This document shows, piece by piece, positions 28,040 through 38,288 of a DNA stretch of 64,000 nt. The number at the start of each line of letters is the position of its first letter. Positions within the stretch are counted from its first letter, which is position 1. This DNA is from Thiobacillus sp. (GTDB taxonomy: Bacteria > Pseudomonadota > Gammaproteobacteria > Burkholderiales > Thiobacillaceae), in NCBI GenBank assembly GCA_030679915.1, contig JAUXRY010000042.1, positions 62,001 through 126,000 of the forward strand, written 5' to 3'. The notes beneath the pieces are model-generated. The model was given only the letters and a program-made list of their open reading frames with translations, ran no database searches and had not been told where the DNA came from. The position numbers and the translations under genes are program-made.

Positions 28040-28882
28040 ATGAGAGGGATCAAGAATGCCATGTCGATCGATGTCGAAGACTATTTTCAGGTCTCGGCAT
28101 TTGCGCCGCATATCCGGCGTGAAGACTGGGACACTTTACCCTGCCGGGTCGAACGCAACGTCGATGTGATACTCGGTCTGCTGGATGAGGCGGATGCCAA
28201 GGCGACCTTTTTCACCCTCGGGTGGATTGCCGAACGCTATCCTCAAGTGGTGCGTCGTATTGTGGATAACGGCCATGAACTCGCCAGTCATGGCTACGGC
28301 CACCAGCGCGCCAGTGATCTCACCCCTGAACAGTTTCGCGAAGACATTACGCGTGCCAAACAGATTCTGGAAGCGCTTGGGGGCGTTGCGGTTCGCGGCT
28401 ACCGTGCACCGAGTTTTTCCATTAACGAGAAAAACTGGTGGGCGGTCGAAGAACTGGAAAAGGCGGGGTATGAGTACAGCTCCAGTATTTATCCGGTGCG
28501 CCACGATCATTACGGCATGCCCGATGCACCGCGTTTCGCCCATCGCCCCAATGGCGAGAACGGCATTCTGGAACTGCCGCCAACAACCGTCATGCTGATG
28601 GGCCGCAATTTGCCCGCGGCGGGAGGGGGCTGGTTCCGCCTGCTGCCTTATGCGTTATCGCGCTGGATGCTGCGCCGCGTCAATTCACAGGACCAAGCAC
28701 CGTGCATGTTCTACTTTCACCCTTGGGAGATCGACGCCGAACAACCGCGGCAGTCCGGTTTATCCGCCAAAACGCACTTTCGTCATTATGTGAACCTGCA
28801 CCGTATGCCGGGAAGGTTGCGTCATCTGCTCAACGACTTTGAATGGGACCGCATCGACCGCGTGTTCCTCGCTGCCAATTGA
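28040..28882 (+). CDS. XrtA-system polysaccharide deacetylase (NodB fold)
   Basis: A 280-residue cytoplasmic-looking NodB-homology enzyme of the group linked to XrtA (DUF3473-containing). The metal site can be seen as SIDVEDYF (about 9-16), the SHGYGH histidines mid-protein, the RGYRAPSFS segment and the C-terminal FYFHPWEID. It should remove N- or O-acetyl groups from the glycan or its precursor. There is no signal peptide. It follows wecB without a gap. Confidence 0.93.
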   Translation: MRGIKNAMSIDVEDYFQVSAFAPHIRREDWDTLPCRVERNVDVILGLLDEADAKATFFTLGWIAERYPQVVRRIVDNGHELASHGYGHQRASDLTPEQFREDITRAKQILEALGGVAVRGYRAPSFSINEKNWWAVEELEKAGYEYSSSIYPVRHDHYGMPDAPRFAHRPNGENGILELPPTTVMLMGRNLPAAGGGWFRLLPYALSRWMLRRVNSQDQAPCMFYFHPWEIDAEQPRQSGLSAKTHFRHYVNLHRMPGRLRHLLNDFEWDRIDRVFLAAN

Positions 28883-28911
28883 ATGTCCGATCAGAACTGC
28901 CTGATGCGCCC

Positions 28912-29970
28912 ATGCCGTTCGGTGTGAGCGCAGCAGAAGCGGCGGACATCACGGTTCAGCCGTTGGGTCAACACGACGTATCCCGATGGGATGCGTATGT
29001 GCTGGCGCATCCGGAAGCGACATTTTTTCATCGCGCGGGTTGGCAGCGGGTGATCAAGGATGCCTTTGGCCACCGCACGCATTTTTTGCTGGCACTGCGC
29101 GGTGAGCGCATCGTGGGCGTGCTGCCCTTGGCAGAAATCAACAGCCGCTTGTTTGGCCACAGTCTGGGGTCACTGCCGTTTTGTGCCTACGGCGGCATTC
29201 TGGCCGACGATGAGGCTGTTGCCCAAGCACTCGACGAAGCGGCGCAGACGCTGGCGATTCAACGCAAGGTGGGTGCCTATGAATGCCGCAACCAGGTTGC
29301 CCGACATGCGGACTGGCCCACCAAGGATCTGTACGTCACGTTCAAGAAGGCCATCGATCCCGAACTTGAGGCCAATATGACGGCTATCCCGCGCAAGCAG
29401 CGGGCGATGGTGAGAAAAGGCATCAAGGCAGGGTTGGTGAGCGAGATCGACACCGACACCACGCGCTTCTTTCAGGCCTATTCAGCCAGTGTGCATCGTT
29501 TGGGAACGCCCGTTTTCTCGCGCAAGTTTTTTCGGCTGCTGAAAGACGAGTTTGCCGACGATTGTGAAGTGTTGACCATCACGCTGGATGGAAATGTGAT
29601 TTCCAGCGTGCTTTCATTCTATTTTCGCGATGAAGTGCTGCCGTATTACGGTGGTGGGGTGGATGCTGCGCGTGCCGTGGCAGGAAACGATTTCATGTAT
29701 TGGGAGTTGATGCGGCGCGGCTGCGAGCGCGGACTGAAAGTGTTCGATTTTGGTCGCAGCAAACGCGGGACCGGTTCGTTCGATTTCAAGAAGAACTGGG
29801 GCTTTGAAGCCACGCTGCTGTATTACGAGTATTTCCTGGTGACGGACAAAACCGTACCCGAGATCAACCCGCTCAATCCAAAATACCGGCTCTTCATCCA
29901 GGCCTGGAAAAAGATGCCGCTGGCAATCGCCAATATCGTTGGGCCCTATATCGTCAAGAATTTAGGCTGA
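28912..29970 (+). CDS. FemAB-like XrtA/PEP-CTERM-system protein
   Basis: A 352-residue protein with two GNAT-like halves typical of the FemAB family, whose characterised members transfer amino acids from aminoacyl-tRNA to a cell-wall precursor. The XrtA-linked branch has no proven activity; aminoacylation or other acylation of a glycan is plausible. Conserved features include SLPFCAYGGI, PRKQRAMVRKG and FDFGRSKRGTGSFDFKKNW. The ATG at 28912 is chosen; the longer reading from 28843 lies inside the deacetylase. Confidence 0.9.
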   Translation: MPFGVSAAEAADITVQPLGQHDVSRWDAYVLAHPEATFFHRAGWQRVIKDAFGHRTHFLLALRGERIVGVLPLAEINSRLFGHSLGSLPFCAYGGILADDEAVAQALDEAAQTLAIQRKVGAYECRNQVARHADWPTKDLYVTFKKAIDPELEANMTAIPRKQRAMVRKGIKAGLVSEIDTDTTRFFQAYSASVHRLGTPVFSRKFFRLLKDEFADDCEVLTITLDGNVISSVLSFYFRDEVLPYYGGGVDAARAVAGNDFMYWELMRRGCERGLKVFDFGRSKRGTGSFDFKKNWGFEATLLYYEYFLVTDKTVPEINPLNPKYRLFIQAWKKMPLAIANIVGPYIVKNLG

Positions 29971-29973
29971 TCG

Positions 29974-31194
29974 ATGGACGGACTGCTGTTTCTGGCCCAT
30001 CGCATTCCGTTTCCGCCCAATAAAGGCGACAAGATTCGCTCGTTTCATTTGTTGCGTCATCTCAGTACCCGTTACGCCATTCACCTGGGTGCTTTTGTGG
30101 ATGACCCTGACGATTGGCAATATCAGGACGCGTTGAAACCCTATTGTGCGTCGATCAAACTGCTGCCGCTGAACCCACGTCGGGCCAAACTGGGCAGTCT
30201 GCGCGGTTTGTTTTCAGGTGAGGCCCTCACCCTGCCGTATTACCGGAACACGGAACTCCAGCATTGGGCGGCCGGCTTGGCTGATACCGGAAAAGTGTCG
30301 CGCGGCTTGGCCTTTTCTTCGGCGATGGCGCAGTTCATGCCAGACACGCTCGAGCGGCGCGTGCTGGATATGGTTGATGTGGATTCTGACAAATGGACGC
30401 AATATGCGCCAACTCAACGCTGGCCGATTGCCTGGGTATATCGCCGCGAGGGGCAGAAGCTGGCCGAATGGGAGGGTAAGGTGGCACAGGATTTCGATGC
30501 CACTCTCCTGGTGTCGCAGGCCGAAGCGGCCCTGCTGCAACAACGTGCACCGCATGCACAACATAAAATCAGTGCCTTCGAGAACGGCGTGGATGCCGCG
30601 TACTTTTCACCCGACCGTGATTACCCCAACCCCTATGCTCAAACGGTTCAAAGCATTGTGTTCACCGGGGCGATGGATTACTGGCCGAATGTCGATGCGG
30701 TTACCTGGTTTGCCGAGCATATCTTTCCGCGGGTTCGTGAAGTGATTCCCGGTGCGCAGTTTACCATTGTGGGCAGCCGACCTAGCGAAGCCGTGCTGGC
30801 GCTGGCATCTCATCCCGGCGTCGTTGTCACCGGCGGTGTTCCCGATGTGCGGCCTTACCTGGCCCATGCGGCCTGTGCAGTCGCGCCGCTGCGAATCGCA
30901 CGTGGGGTACAAAACAAAGTGCTGGAGGCCATGGCGATGGCGCGTCCGGTTATTGCCAGTGCCCAGGCTGCGGAAGGCCTGCGCGCTGAGGCGGGGCGTG
31001 ACTTCACGCTGGCCCAGGGTGAGGCCGAGTTCGCTCGGGCCGTCGTAGACAAATTACAGCACCCGGAATCTGCAGCTTTAGCCCGTGAAAGCGTGTTGGC
31101 GCATTACGACTGGGCCCGTAATCTGGCTGTGATTGACACTTTATTTGAAAAACCGCTGGTTCCCTCTTCTGTATCGGAGATACACATCCAATGA
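29974..31194 (+). CDS. XrtA-system glycosyltransferase, TIGR03087 type
   Basis: A 406-residue GT-B enzyme (GT4-like) of the subfamily found almost only in XrtA loci. It opens with FLAHRIPFPPNKGDKIR, typical of the subfamily, and its C-terminal nucleotide-sugar domain shows FTGAMDYWPN, FTIVGSRPS and APLRIARGVQNKVLEAMAM. It should add one sugar to the lipid-linked repeat unit at the cytoplasmic face. It overlaps xrtA as ATGA. Confidence 0.93.
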   Translation: MDGLLFLAHRIPFPPNKGDKIRSFHLLRHLSTRYAIHLGAFVDDPDDWQYQDALKPYCASIKLLPLNPRRAKLGSLRGLFSGEALTLPYYRNTELQHWAAGLADTGKVSRGLAFSSAMAQFMPDTLERRVLDMVDVDSDKWTQYAPTQRWPIAWVYRREGQKLAEWEGKVAQDFDATLLVSQAEAALLQQRAPHAQHKISAFENGVDAAYFSPDRDYPNPYAQTVQSIVFTGAMDYWPNVDAVTWFAEHIFPRVREVIPGAQFTIVGSRPSEAVLALASHPGVVVTGGVPDVRPYLAHAACAVAPLRIARGVQNKVLEAMAMARPVIASAQAAEGLRAEAGRDFTLAQGEAEFARAVVDKLQHPESAALARESVLAHYDWARNLAVIDTLFEKPLVPSSVSEIHIQ

Positions 31195-32738
31195 GTGACT
31201 TGATCAAACACCAGTTCGCCACACTAAAAGGAAGATGGCTATATTCGGGCGCGTTGACCCTCGGTGCACTGTCGATTCTGTTTGTCCTGTTCTGGTCGAC
31301 GTTTTACTCGATGGCCGAAGTTTGGGAGCGTTCTGAAACGTTCGCTCATGGCTATCTCATCTTTCCGATCACAATCTGGTTGATCTGGCGGAAACGGCAT
31401 ACGCTGGCAAATATTCCGCCGCATCCCGATTTGCGTGGCCTGGTGTTGATGGGACTGGCGGGTGCTGGCTGGTTGTTGGCGAATGCAGGCAGCGTCAATG
31501 TAATCGAACAGTACGCCTTCATCACCTTGCTAATCGCAGCCGTGTGGACACTGTTGGGTTTGCCCTTTTTTCGCGCGGTATTCTTTCCCCTCATGTTCCT
31601 GTTTTTTGCGGTTCCCGTCGGTGAATTTCTGATTGAGCCCTTGATGGGGGTGACCGCAGATTTCACGGTGGCACTGTTACAGGCCACGGGTATTCCGGTA
31701 TTTCGGGAAGGTACCTTTTTCAGCATTCCGAGTGGCGACTGGTCGGTGGTGGAGGGATGCTCCGGTCTGCGTTATCTGATTGCTTCGGTGACACTCGGCG
31801 TTTTGTACGCTTATCTCACCTATCGCTCGTGGAAGCGGCGCCTGTTGTTTTCCATCGCGGCCATTATTGTGCCCATCTTGGCGAACAGTGGGCGTGCCTA
31901 CATGATCGTGATGATCGCGCATCTGTCCGACATGAAGCTGGCATTGGGTATTGATCATTACATCTACGGCTGGGTGTTTTTTGGATTGGTCATGATGTTG
32001 CTGTTCTGGATAGGCGGATTCTGGCGGGAGGATGACTTGCCTGAGCCGGCGGATTCGGTTTCAACCCTGCAAGCCAGTGATATCGGAGCGCGTAGGCCGA
32101 TTTTGCCAATGGCTGTTGGTGCTCTGCTGATTGCAGGGCTGTGGCCAGCTTACGCAGCGTGGTTGAATGCACGTCCATTACCCTATATGCCAGTATTACA
32201 GGTAGAAACGCAGGGCGGATGGCAGCCCGGTACGATCTTTACGACCTGGACACCCCATTGGGTAGGCGCGGATCGCCAGCTACGTCGCGCGTATGTGCAG
32301 GCTGGGCGCCAAGTGATGCTGGATCTTAATTACTACGGCACGCAGCGACAGGATGCCGAGCTCATCAACTCGCAGAACTTCATGATCAAGCAGAAGGACC
32401 CGGTATGGTCGAATATCGGCGAAACCGTGATTTCGGTGCAAATAGCAGGGCAAGCGCAGCAAGTGCGTCAGGCCAAGATGCGCAGCATCAACGGACAGCG
32501 TTTGCTGGTGTGGCAGTGGAACCGGGTCAATCAGCATTTAACCGTCAACGACTACACCGCAAAATTGATACTGGCCATGGATCGGGTTCGATTGGCACGT
32601 GATGATGGCCTGTCGGTATTGATCGCAACCCCATACGATGACGTCGGGATCAAGGTTGCAAGCAATACCCTGGCAACTTTCGCGACAGACATGAAGCCTG
32701 CAATTGGGCGTGCGCTGGATCGGGTAGACGGAAAGTGA
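31191..32738 (+). CDS. xrtA: Exosortase A fused to an EpsI domain
   Basis: Exosortase A is a polytopic transpeptidase-like enzyme that recognises the PEP-CTERM sorting signal on secreted proteins. The 515-residue protein has about eight transmembrane helices in the first 290 residues. The predicted catalytic triad is intact: Cys190 in VEGCSGLRYL, Arg235 in ANSGRAYM and His256 in GIDHYIYGW. After a ninth helix (about 310) a soluble EpsI-type domain (about 330-515) follows, here fused rather than separate as is common in Betaproteobacteria. It lies inside the glycan operon; no PEP-CTERM substrate is visible in the window. Confidence 0.96.
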   Translation: MSDLIKHQFATLKGRWLYSGALTLGALSILFVLFWSTFYSMAEVWERSETFAHGYLIFPITIWLIWRKRHTLANIPPHPDLRGLVLMGLAGAGWLLANAGSVNVIEQYAFITLLIAAVWTLLGLPFFRAVFFPLMFLFFAVPVGEFLIEPLMGVTADFTVALLQATGIPVFREGTFFSIPSGDWSVVEGCSGLRYLIASVTLGVLYAYLTYRSWKRRLLFSIAAIIVPILANSGRAYMIVMIAHLSDMKLALGIDHYIYGWVFFGLVMMLLFWIGGFWREDDLPEPADSVSTLQASDIGARRPILPMAVGALLIAGLWPAYAAWLNARPLPYMPVLQVETQGGWQPGTIFTTWTPHWVGADRQLRRAYVQAGRQVMLDLNYYGTQRQDAELINSQNFMIKQKDPVWSNIGETVISVQIAGQAQQVRQAKMRSINGQRLLVWQWNRVNQHLTVNDYTAKLILAMDRVRLARDDGLSVLIATPYDDVGIKVASNTLATFATDMKPAIGRALDRVDGK

Positions 32739-33874
32739 TTCCCCATATCGTACATATCGTCCACCGCTTTGATACCGGCGGTATGGAAAACGGTATGGTG
32801 AACCTGCTCAATACGCTCCCCCCGGATCGCTTTCGCCATAGCATCATCGCACTCACGGATTACAGTGATTTCAGTCAGCGAATCAACGCACAGCCAGTAG
32901 ATTTTTATGCGCTACACCGCGCGCCAGGACACGGGTTGGTCTGGATGGTGCGGCTATGGAAACTGTTGCGGCGACTCAAGCCGGATTTGGTTCACACGCG
33001 TAATCTGGCTGCACTCGAAGCGCAGTTTGTTGCTGCGTTGATCGGCGTGCGTGCAACCATACACGGTGAACATGGACGAGATGTGTTCGACCTGTATGGG
33101 CAGAACTGGAAATACAACCTGTTACGGCGTGTCGCCCAGCCTTTTGTGTCGAATTACATTGCCGTAAGCCAGGACATTGAAACCTGGTTGCATTTGGCCA
33201 TACGCGTGCCGCCGCGCAAGCTGCATCAGATCTACAGCGGGGTGGATAGCATCAAGTTTCATCCGCGCGAGGACGGGAAGCCCGACCTGCTTCCCCCTGG
33301 CTTTTCTGACGCGGGCTGTATTGTGTTTGGCTCAGTGGGACGCATGGTTGAGGTCAAGGACTATCCAACTCTCACACGTGCCTTTATTCAGTTATTGCAA
33401 CAGCAACCGGCGCGTGCTGCACATGCCCGGCTGGTTATCGTGGGGGAAGGTCCTGCGCGTGTGGAATGCATTGACATGTTGCAGGCTGCGGGTCTGGCGC
33501 ATCTCGCCTGGCTACCGGGTGAGCGTCACGATATTGCAGCAGTGATGCAGACGTTCGACGTGTTTGTGCTGCCTTCCAAAAATGAAGGTATTTCCAATAC
33601 CATTCTGGAAGCGATGGCGAGCGGTGTGCCTGTCATCGCCACTGCAGTCGGGGGCAACGTCGAACTGGTGGAGCCGGACATTAACGGATTGCTGGTTCAA
33701 CCGGGCGATGTGGCCAACCTGGCACAGGCCTTGCTCTCATATCTGGATACGCCAGCGCGCATCGCTGAGCACGCCGGCCAGGCAAGACGCTATGCCGAGC
33801 AGCGCTTTGGTATTCCTGCCATGGCCGAAGCCTATGCCACGGTTTACGATCAAACCTTGGGCCGGTGGCGCTGA
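32735..33874 (+). CDS. XrtA-system glycosyltransferase, TIGR03088 type
   Basis: A 379-residue GT4 glycosyltransferase. The N-terminal acceptor domain starts HIVHRFDTGGMENGMVNL, and the C-terminal donor domain carries FGSVGRMVEVKDYPTL and the EX7E-type segment SKNEGISNTILEAMA. The start is GTG, overlapping the xrtA stop as GTGA. It is a standard member of the XrtA locus and probably builds the polysaccharide repeat unit. Confidence 0.93.
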   Translation: MIPHIVHIVHRFDTGGMENGMVNLLNTLPPDRFRHSIIALTDYSDFSQRINAQPVDFYALHRAPGHGLVWMVRLWKLLRRLKPDLVHTRNLAALEAQFVAALIGVRATIHGEHGRDVFDLYGQNWKYNLLRRVAQPFVSNYIAVSQDIETWLHLAIRVPPRKLHQIYSGVDSIKFHPREDGKPDLLPPGFSDAGCIVFGSVGRMVEVKDYPTLTRAFIQLLQQQPARAAHARLVIVGEGPARVECIDMLQAAGLAHLAWLPGERHDIAAVMQTFDVFVLPSKNEGISNTILEAMASGVPVIATAVGGNVELVEPDINGLLVQPGDVANLAQALLSYLDTPARIAEHAGQARRYAEQRFGIPAMAEAYATVYDQTLGRWR

Positions 33875-33926
33875 AGTGCCATCAAGCAGCCCGAGAACTC
33901 GACAGCTATAGGGATAAATAACAATC

Positions 33927-35846
33927 ATGTGCGGCATTACCGGCATCTTCGACACCCTCGACAAGAGCGAAATTTCGCGTGAGTTGTTGCATCGCATGAA
34001 CGAAACCCAGCTTCACCGGGGGCCTGACGAAGGCGGGTTGCATCTGGAGCCAGGTATTGGCCTGGGCCACCGGCGACTTTCGATTATTGACTTGTCCTCC
34101 GGGCAGCAGCCGCTGTTCAACGAAGACAACTCGGTTGTCGTTGTATTCAACGGCGAAATCTACAATTTTCAGGAGCTGGTGCCTGAGCTCGAAGCGCTCG
34201 GACATACCTTCCGCACCCATTCCGACACTGAGGTGATCGTTCATGCTTGGGAAGCTTGGGGCGAAGCCTGCGTCGCCCGTTTTCGGGGCATGTTTGCATT
34301 TGCGCTGTGGGACCGCAACCAGGAAACGCTGTTTGTCGTGCGCGACCGATTTGGCGTCAAGCCGTTGTATTACGCCTTTTTAGATACCGGTGAGTTCATT
34401 TTTGGCTCTGAGCTGAAGTCGCTGATGAAGCACCCCTGTCTGACGCGCGACATTGACCCCATGGCGGTTGAAGAGTATTTCGCCTACGGCTATGTGCCCG
34501 AACCACGCACCATTTTCAAGCGCGCGTACAAGCTTCCCCCCGGATTTACCCTGACGCTCAAACGTGGCCAGCCGCGTGCGCTGCCCAAACAATATTGGGA
34601 CATGCCTTTCACCCCGGTGGCAGTGAAGGACGAAGACAGTGCCATGGATGAGTTGGTCGAGCGAATGAAGGAATCGATACGCCTGCGCATGATTGCTGAT
34701 GTGCCACTGGGTGCCTTCTTATCGGGCGGCGTGGATTCCAGTGCGGTGGTGGCGATGATGGCCACGCAGTCTTCCACGCCGGTGAATACGTGTTCGATTG
34801 GTTTTGACGACCCGGCCTTCAATGAAATTGAATATGCGCAACAGGTTGCCGACCGTTATCGCACGCACCATCACGTTGAAACCGTTGCCTCCAATGACTT
34901 CGGCCTGGTAGACAAACTGGCCAAGGTCTACGACGAACCCTTTGCCGATTCGTCGGCGCTGCCCACCTACCGGGTTTGCGAACTGGCACGCAAACACGTG
35001 AAAGTGGCCTTGTCGGGCGACGGCGGCGACGAACATTTCGCGGGCTACCGGCGCTATCGCTGGTTTCGCTACGAAGAGCGGATGCGCTCGGTCATGCCGC
35101 TGATGTTGCGCCGCCCGCTGTTCGGCGCGCTGGGAAAACTGTATCCCAAGGCCGACTGGGCGCCCAAAGTGTTTCGTGCCAAGACGACTTTCGAGGCCTT
35201 GTCGCGCGACACGGTTGAAGGCTATTTTCATGGCGTGTCACTGCTGTCCGACGAACAGCGCAAGCAACTGTTTTCGCCCTCATTCAAACGGGAGTTACAG
35301 GGCTACGAGGCGGTGGAGGTGTTGCGTCGTCACGCAGCCGTCTCCCCCACCGATGATCCGTTGTCGCTGGTGCAGTATCTCGACATGAAAACCTATCTGG
35401 TCGGCGACATCCTCACCAAAGTGGATCGCGCCAGCATGGCTCATGGGCTCGAAGTGCGCGAACCGCTGCTCGACCATGAATTGATGGGCTGGGTCTCCGG
35501 GCTCCCCATCGACTTGAAGTTACGCGGCACCGAAGGCAAATACTTGCTGAAGAAATCGATGGAGCCCTATCTTCCACATGGGGTTCTTTACCGCAAAAAA
35601 ATGGGCTTTTCTGTTCCGCTGGCGGCCTGGTTCAGGGGGCCGTTGGCGGTCACAATCCGCAATGTGGTGCTGGGTGAGCGACTGGCATCAACCGACTTGT
35701 TCAATCAGGACTATCTGCGTGCCGTGGTGGAAGCGCATCAATCCGGTCGTCGTGACTACTCGGTGATCCTGTGGACGGTGCTGATGTTCGATGCTTTTCT
35801 GGGGCAGGTGTTGGGAATCGATGAAAAAGAGCGGGCAGCCGCATGA
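33927..35846 (+). CDS. XrtA-system asparagine-synthase-type amidotransferase
   Basis: A 639-residue class II glutamine amidotransferase fused to an ATP-pyrophosphatase synthetase domain, as in AsnB. Cys2 (MCGITGIF) is the glutaminase nucleophile, and RGPD and NGEIYNF complete that domain. The synthetase domain has SGGVDSS (about 265) and GDGGDEHFAGYRRY. In XrtA loci this gene is thought to amidate a uronic acid or related group in the polysaccharide rather than make asparagine (inference from context). Its end overlaps the next glycosyltransferase as ATGA. Compare the Cys2-lacking homologue at 44045. Confidence 0.94.
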   Translation: MCGITGIFDTLDKSEISRELLHRMNETQLHRGPDEGGLHLEPGIGLGHRRLSIIDLSSGQQPLFNEDNSVVVVFNGEIYNFQELVPELEALGHTFRTHSDTEVIVHAWEAWGEACVARFRGMFAFALWDRNQETLFVVRDRFGVKPLYYAFLDTGEFIFGSELKSLMKHPCLTRDIDPMAVEEYFAYGYVPEPRTIFKRAYKLPPGFTLTLKRGQPRALPKQYWDMPFTPVAVKDEDSAMDELVERMKESIRLRMIADVPLGAFLSGGVDSSAVVAMMATQSSTPVNTCSIGFDDPAFNEIEYAQQVADRYRTHHHVETVASNDFGLVDKLAKVYDEPFADSSALPTYRVCELARKHVKVALSGDGGDEHFAGYRRYRWFRYEERMRSVMPLMLRRPLFGALGKLYPKADWAPKVFRAKTTFEALSRDTVEGYFHGVSLLSDEQRKQLFSPSFKRELQGYEAVEVLRRHAAVSPTDDPLSLVQYLDMKTYLVGDILTKVDRASMAHGLEVREPLLDHELMGWVSGLPIDLKLRGTEGKYLLKKSMEPYLPHGVLYRKKMGFSVPLAAWFRGPLAVTIRNVVLGERLASTDLFNQDYLRAVVEAHQSGRRDYSVILWTVLMFDAFLGQVLGIDEKERAAA

Positions 35847-37063
35847 AAATCCTCCACGTGTTCGACCATACGCTGCCGCTGCACTCGGGTTACACCTTCC
35901 GTAGCGCAGCGATCTTGCGCAATCAAAAAAAACTGGGCTGGGAGACGTACCACCTGTCCGGGCCCAAACAGTTGAATTGCAGCGTGAACGAAGAGGTGGC
36001 CGATGGCCTGCATTTTTATCGCACGCCGAAACCGAAAGGCTGGTTAAGCAAATTGCCGGGTGCTGATCCGTTTGCGGTGATGGGCGCCATAGAAAAGCGC
36101 TTGCTGCAATTAACGCGTGAACTGGGTCCGGACGTGATCCATGCCCATTCGCCCGTGTTGGATGCGGTGCCAGCGATACGGGTGGGGAGAAAACTGGGCA
36201 TCCCTGTCGTCTATGAAATCCGTGCCTTCTGGGAGGATGCCGCCGTCGATCATGGCAGCACGCAAGAAGGCAGCCTGCGCTATCGGCTCACGCGCGCGCT
36301 TGAAACCTGGGCAGTCAAGAAAGCCGACGCAGTCACGGTCATTTGCGAAGGGCTACGCAAGGATTTGATCGCGCGCGGCATTGAATCGAGCAAGATCACC
36401 GTGATTCCAAATGCGGTTGATGTCGAACAGTTTTCAGTTGGTGGCAAGCCTGATGATGAATTGAAAATGAAACTCGGACTCGGTGGAAGCCGGGTGCTGG
36501 GGTTTATTGGTTCGTTCTACGCATACGAAGGGCTGGATCTGCTGATTACCGCGTTGCCTGTCATCCTTAAAAACATGCCCGATGTGAAGGTCTTGCTGGT
36601 CGGGGGCGGACCCCAGGATCGCGATTTGAAGCAGCAGGTTATGGCGCTGGATTTAAAGGACCGCGTCGTTTTCACTGGACGTGTGCCGCATGATGAAGTG
36701 AACCGCTACTATGATCTGGTCGACGTGCTGGTATATCCCCGTCATCCCATGCGACTGACCGAACTGGTTACGCCGCTGAAGCCGCTGGAAGCCATGGCAC
36801 AGGGCCGGCTGATGGTGGCCTCGGACGTCGGTGGGCACAAGGAGCTGATTCAGGACGGCAAGACCGGCGTGCTTTTCCACGCGGGCAATTCGGGCGATCT
36901 CGCCAGAAAAGTGGTGTCGCTGCTGCAGGATACGCAGAGCTGGGACAGCATGAAAAAAAATGGGCGCCAGTTTGTCGAAACCGAGCGCAATTGGGTCGCC
37001 AGCGTCGCGCGTTATCGCGGCGTGTATGACGGGTTGCTGAAGCCGGGGGCTGACATTGGCTGA
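35843..37063 (+). CDS. XrtA-system glycosyltransferase, TIGR04063 type
   Basis: A 406-residue GT4 enzyme. Typical N-terminal segment LHVFDHTLPLHSGYTFR; donor domain with FIGSFYAYEGLDLLI, VLLVGGGPQ and the C-terminal VTPLKPLEAMAQG segment. The family is characteristic of XrtA exopolysaccharide loci. Start set by the ATGA overlap with the amidotransferase. Confidence 0.93.
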   Translation: MKILHVFDHTLPLHSGYTFRSAAILRNQKKLGWETYHLSGPKQLNCSVNEEVADGLHFYRTPKPKGWLSKLPGADPFAVMGAIEKRLLQLTRELGPDVIHAHSPVLDAVPAIRVGRKLGIPVVYEIRAFWEDAAVDHGSTQEGSLRYRLTRALETWAVKKADAVTVICEGLRKDLIARGIESSKITVIPNAVDVEQFSVGGKPDDELKMKLGLGGSRVLGFIGSFYAYEGLDLLITALPVILKNMPDVKVLLVGGGPQDRDLKQQVMALDLKDRVVFTGRVPHDEVNRYYDLVDVLVYPRHPMRLTELVTPLKPLEAMAQGRLMVASDVGGHKELIQDGKTGVLFHAGNSGDLARKVVSLLQDTQSWDSMKKNGRQFVETERNWVASVARYRGVYDGLLKPGADIG

Positions 37064-38288
37064 GCTGGTTGTTTTCAGCGCGCTGTTTCCGAGTGCAGCC
37101 CGTCCAGGTGCGGGCCTGTTTATCCGCGAGCGCATGTTCAGGGTAGCGCAGCATCGCTCCCTGGTGGTGGTCTCGCCGCAGCCCTGGTTCCCAGGTCAGT
37201 CGTTAATCAGCTGGTTTCGTCCCGGCTATCGCCCGCATGCCCCCGCAATGGAGGTCCAGCAGGGCATCCGGGTGTATCACCCGCGTTTTCTGTCCGTACC
37301 CGGCATGCTGCGTCAGTTCGATGGCTGGTCGATGGCGTTGTGCAGTTTTCTGTTGCTCAAACGGCTTAAAACCGAAGGTGCACGCCTTATCGATGCACAT
37401 TTTACTTTCCCCGACGGTGAAGCCGCCACACGCCTGGGGCGTTGGCTAGGTCTGCCCGTGACGATCACGCTGCGTGGCACTGAAGTGCCGCACAGCAAGA
37501 ATCCTGCGCTGCGCCCACGTCTGTCGCGTGCGCTTAAAGCCGCCGCTTATGTTTTTTCGGTTTCCGGTTCCTTGCGACGACTCGCGCTAGAACTGGGTGC
37601 AACACCTGATAAAACCGAAGTGGTTGGAAATGGCGTCGACACAACGCGCTTCCATCCCGTTGAACGCATGGAAGCACGGCGCCGATACGGCCTGCCGGAT
37701 AGCGCACAAATTCTGATTTCAGTTGGCGGACTGGTCGAGCGCAAGGGCATGCATCGCGTCATCGACTGTTTGCCGGCACTGGTCGGCCCAATGCCCAATC
37801 TGCATTACCTTATTGTTGGGGGCGGGAGCCCGGAAGGCGATATGCGTGCTGAACTCGACGCGCAGGTATCCCGGCTCGGGCTTGCTGATTGCGTGCATTT
37901 TCTCGGCCCGTTGCCGCCAGATGATTTGAAATGGCCACTGTCGGCTTCCGATGTCTTTGTGCTCTCTACACGCAATGAAGGTTGGGCCAATGTGTTTCTC
38001 GAAGCGATGGCGTGTGGCGTGCCGGTTGTGAGTACCGATGTCGGGGGCAATGCAGAAGTGGTGTGTCGGGAAGCATTGGGCAGCATCGTGCCATTTGGTG
38101 ATGCGATTGCCTTGCAGGCGGCGTTGAGTGCCGCACTTAGCAAGAACTGGGATCGTAAGGCCATCATCGAATATGCCCAGGACAACCAGTGGGATAAACG
38201 CGTTGAACAATTGTTACGGGTATTCGGACAATTGCTGGAATCTTCTCCGCAGGATGATACCGCTTCAGTGAGGCCTGTAGAACAATGA
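37056..38288 (+). CDS. GT4 glycosyltransferase
   Basis: A 410-residue GT-B glycosyltransferase. The N-terminal LFPSAARPGAGLFIRERM segment and the donor-domain SVGGLVERKGMHRVI and RNEGWANVFLEAMACGVPVV segments place it in GT4 with an EX7E motif. No ATG gives a full-length protein; the TTG at 37056 (8-base overlap with the upstream gene) is the best start. Specificity unknown. Confidence 0.9.
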   Translation: MAELVVFSALFPSAARPGAGLFIRERMFRVAQHRSLVVVSPQPWFPGQSLISWFRPGYRPHAPAMEVQQGIRVYHPRFLSVPGMLRQFDGWSMALCSFLLLKRLKTEGARLIDAHFTFPDGEAATRLGRWLGLPVTITLRGTEVPHSKNPALRPRLSRALKAAAYVFSVSGSLRRLALELGATPDKTEVVGNGVDTTRFHPVERMEARRRYGLPDSAQILISVGGLVERKGMHRVIDCLPALVGPMPNLHYLIVGGGSPEGDMRAELDAQVSRLGLADCVHFLGPLPPDDLKWPLSASDVFVLSTRNEGWANVFLEAMACGVPVVSTDVGGNAEVVCREALGSIVPFGDAIALQAALSAALSKNWDRKAIIEYAQDNQWDKRVEQLLRVFGQLLESSPQDDTASVRPVEQ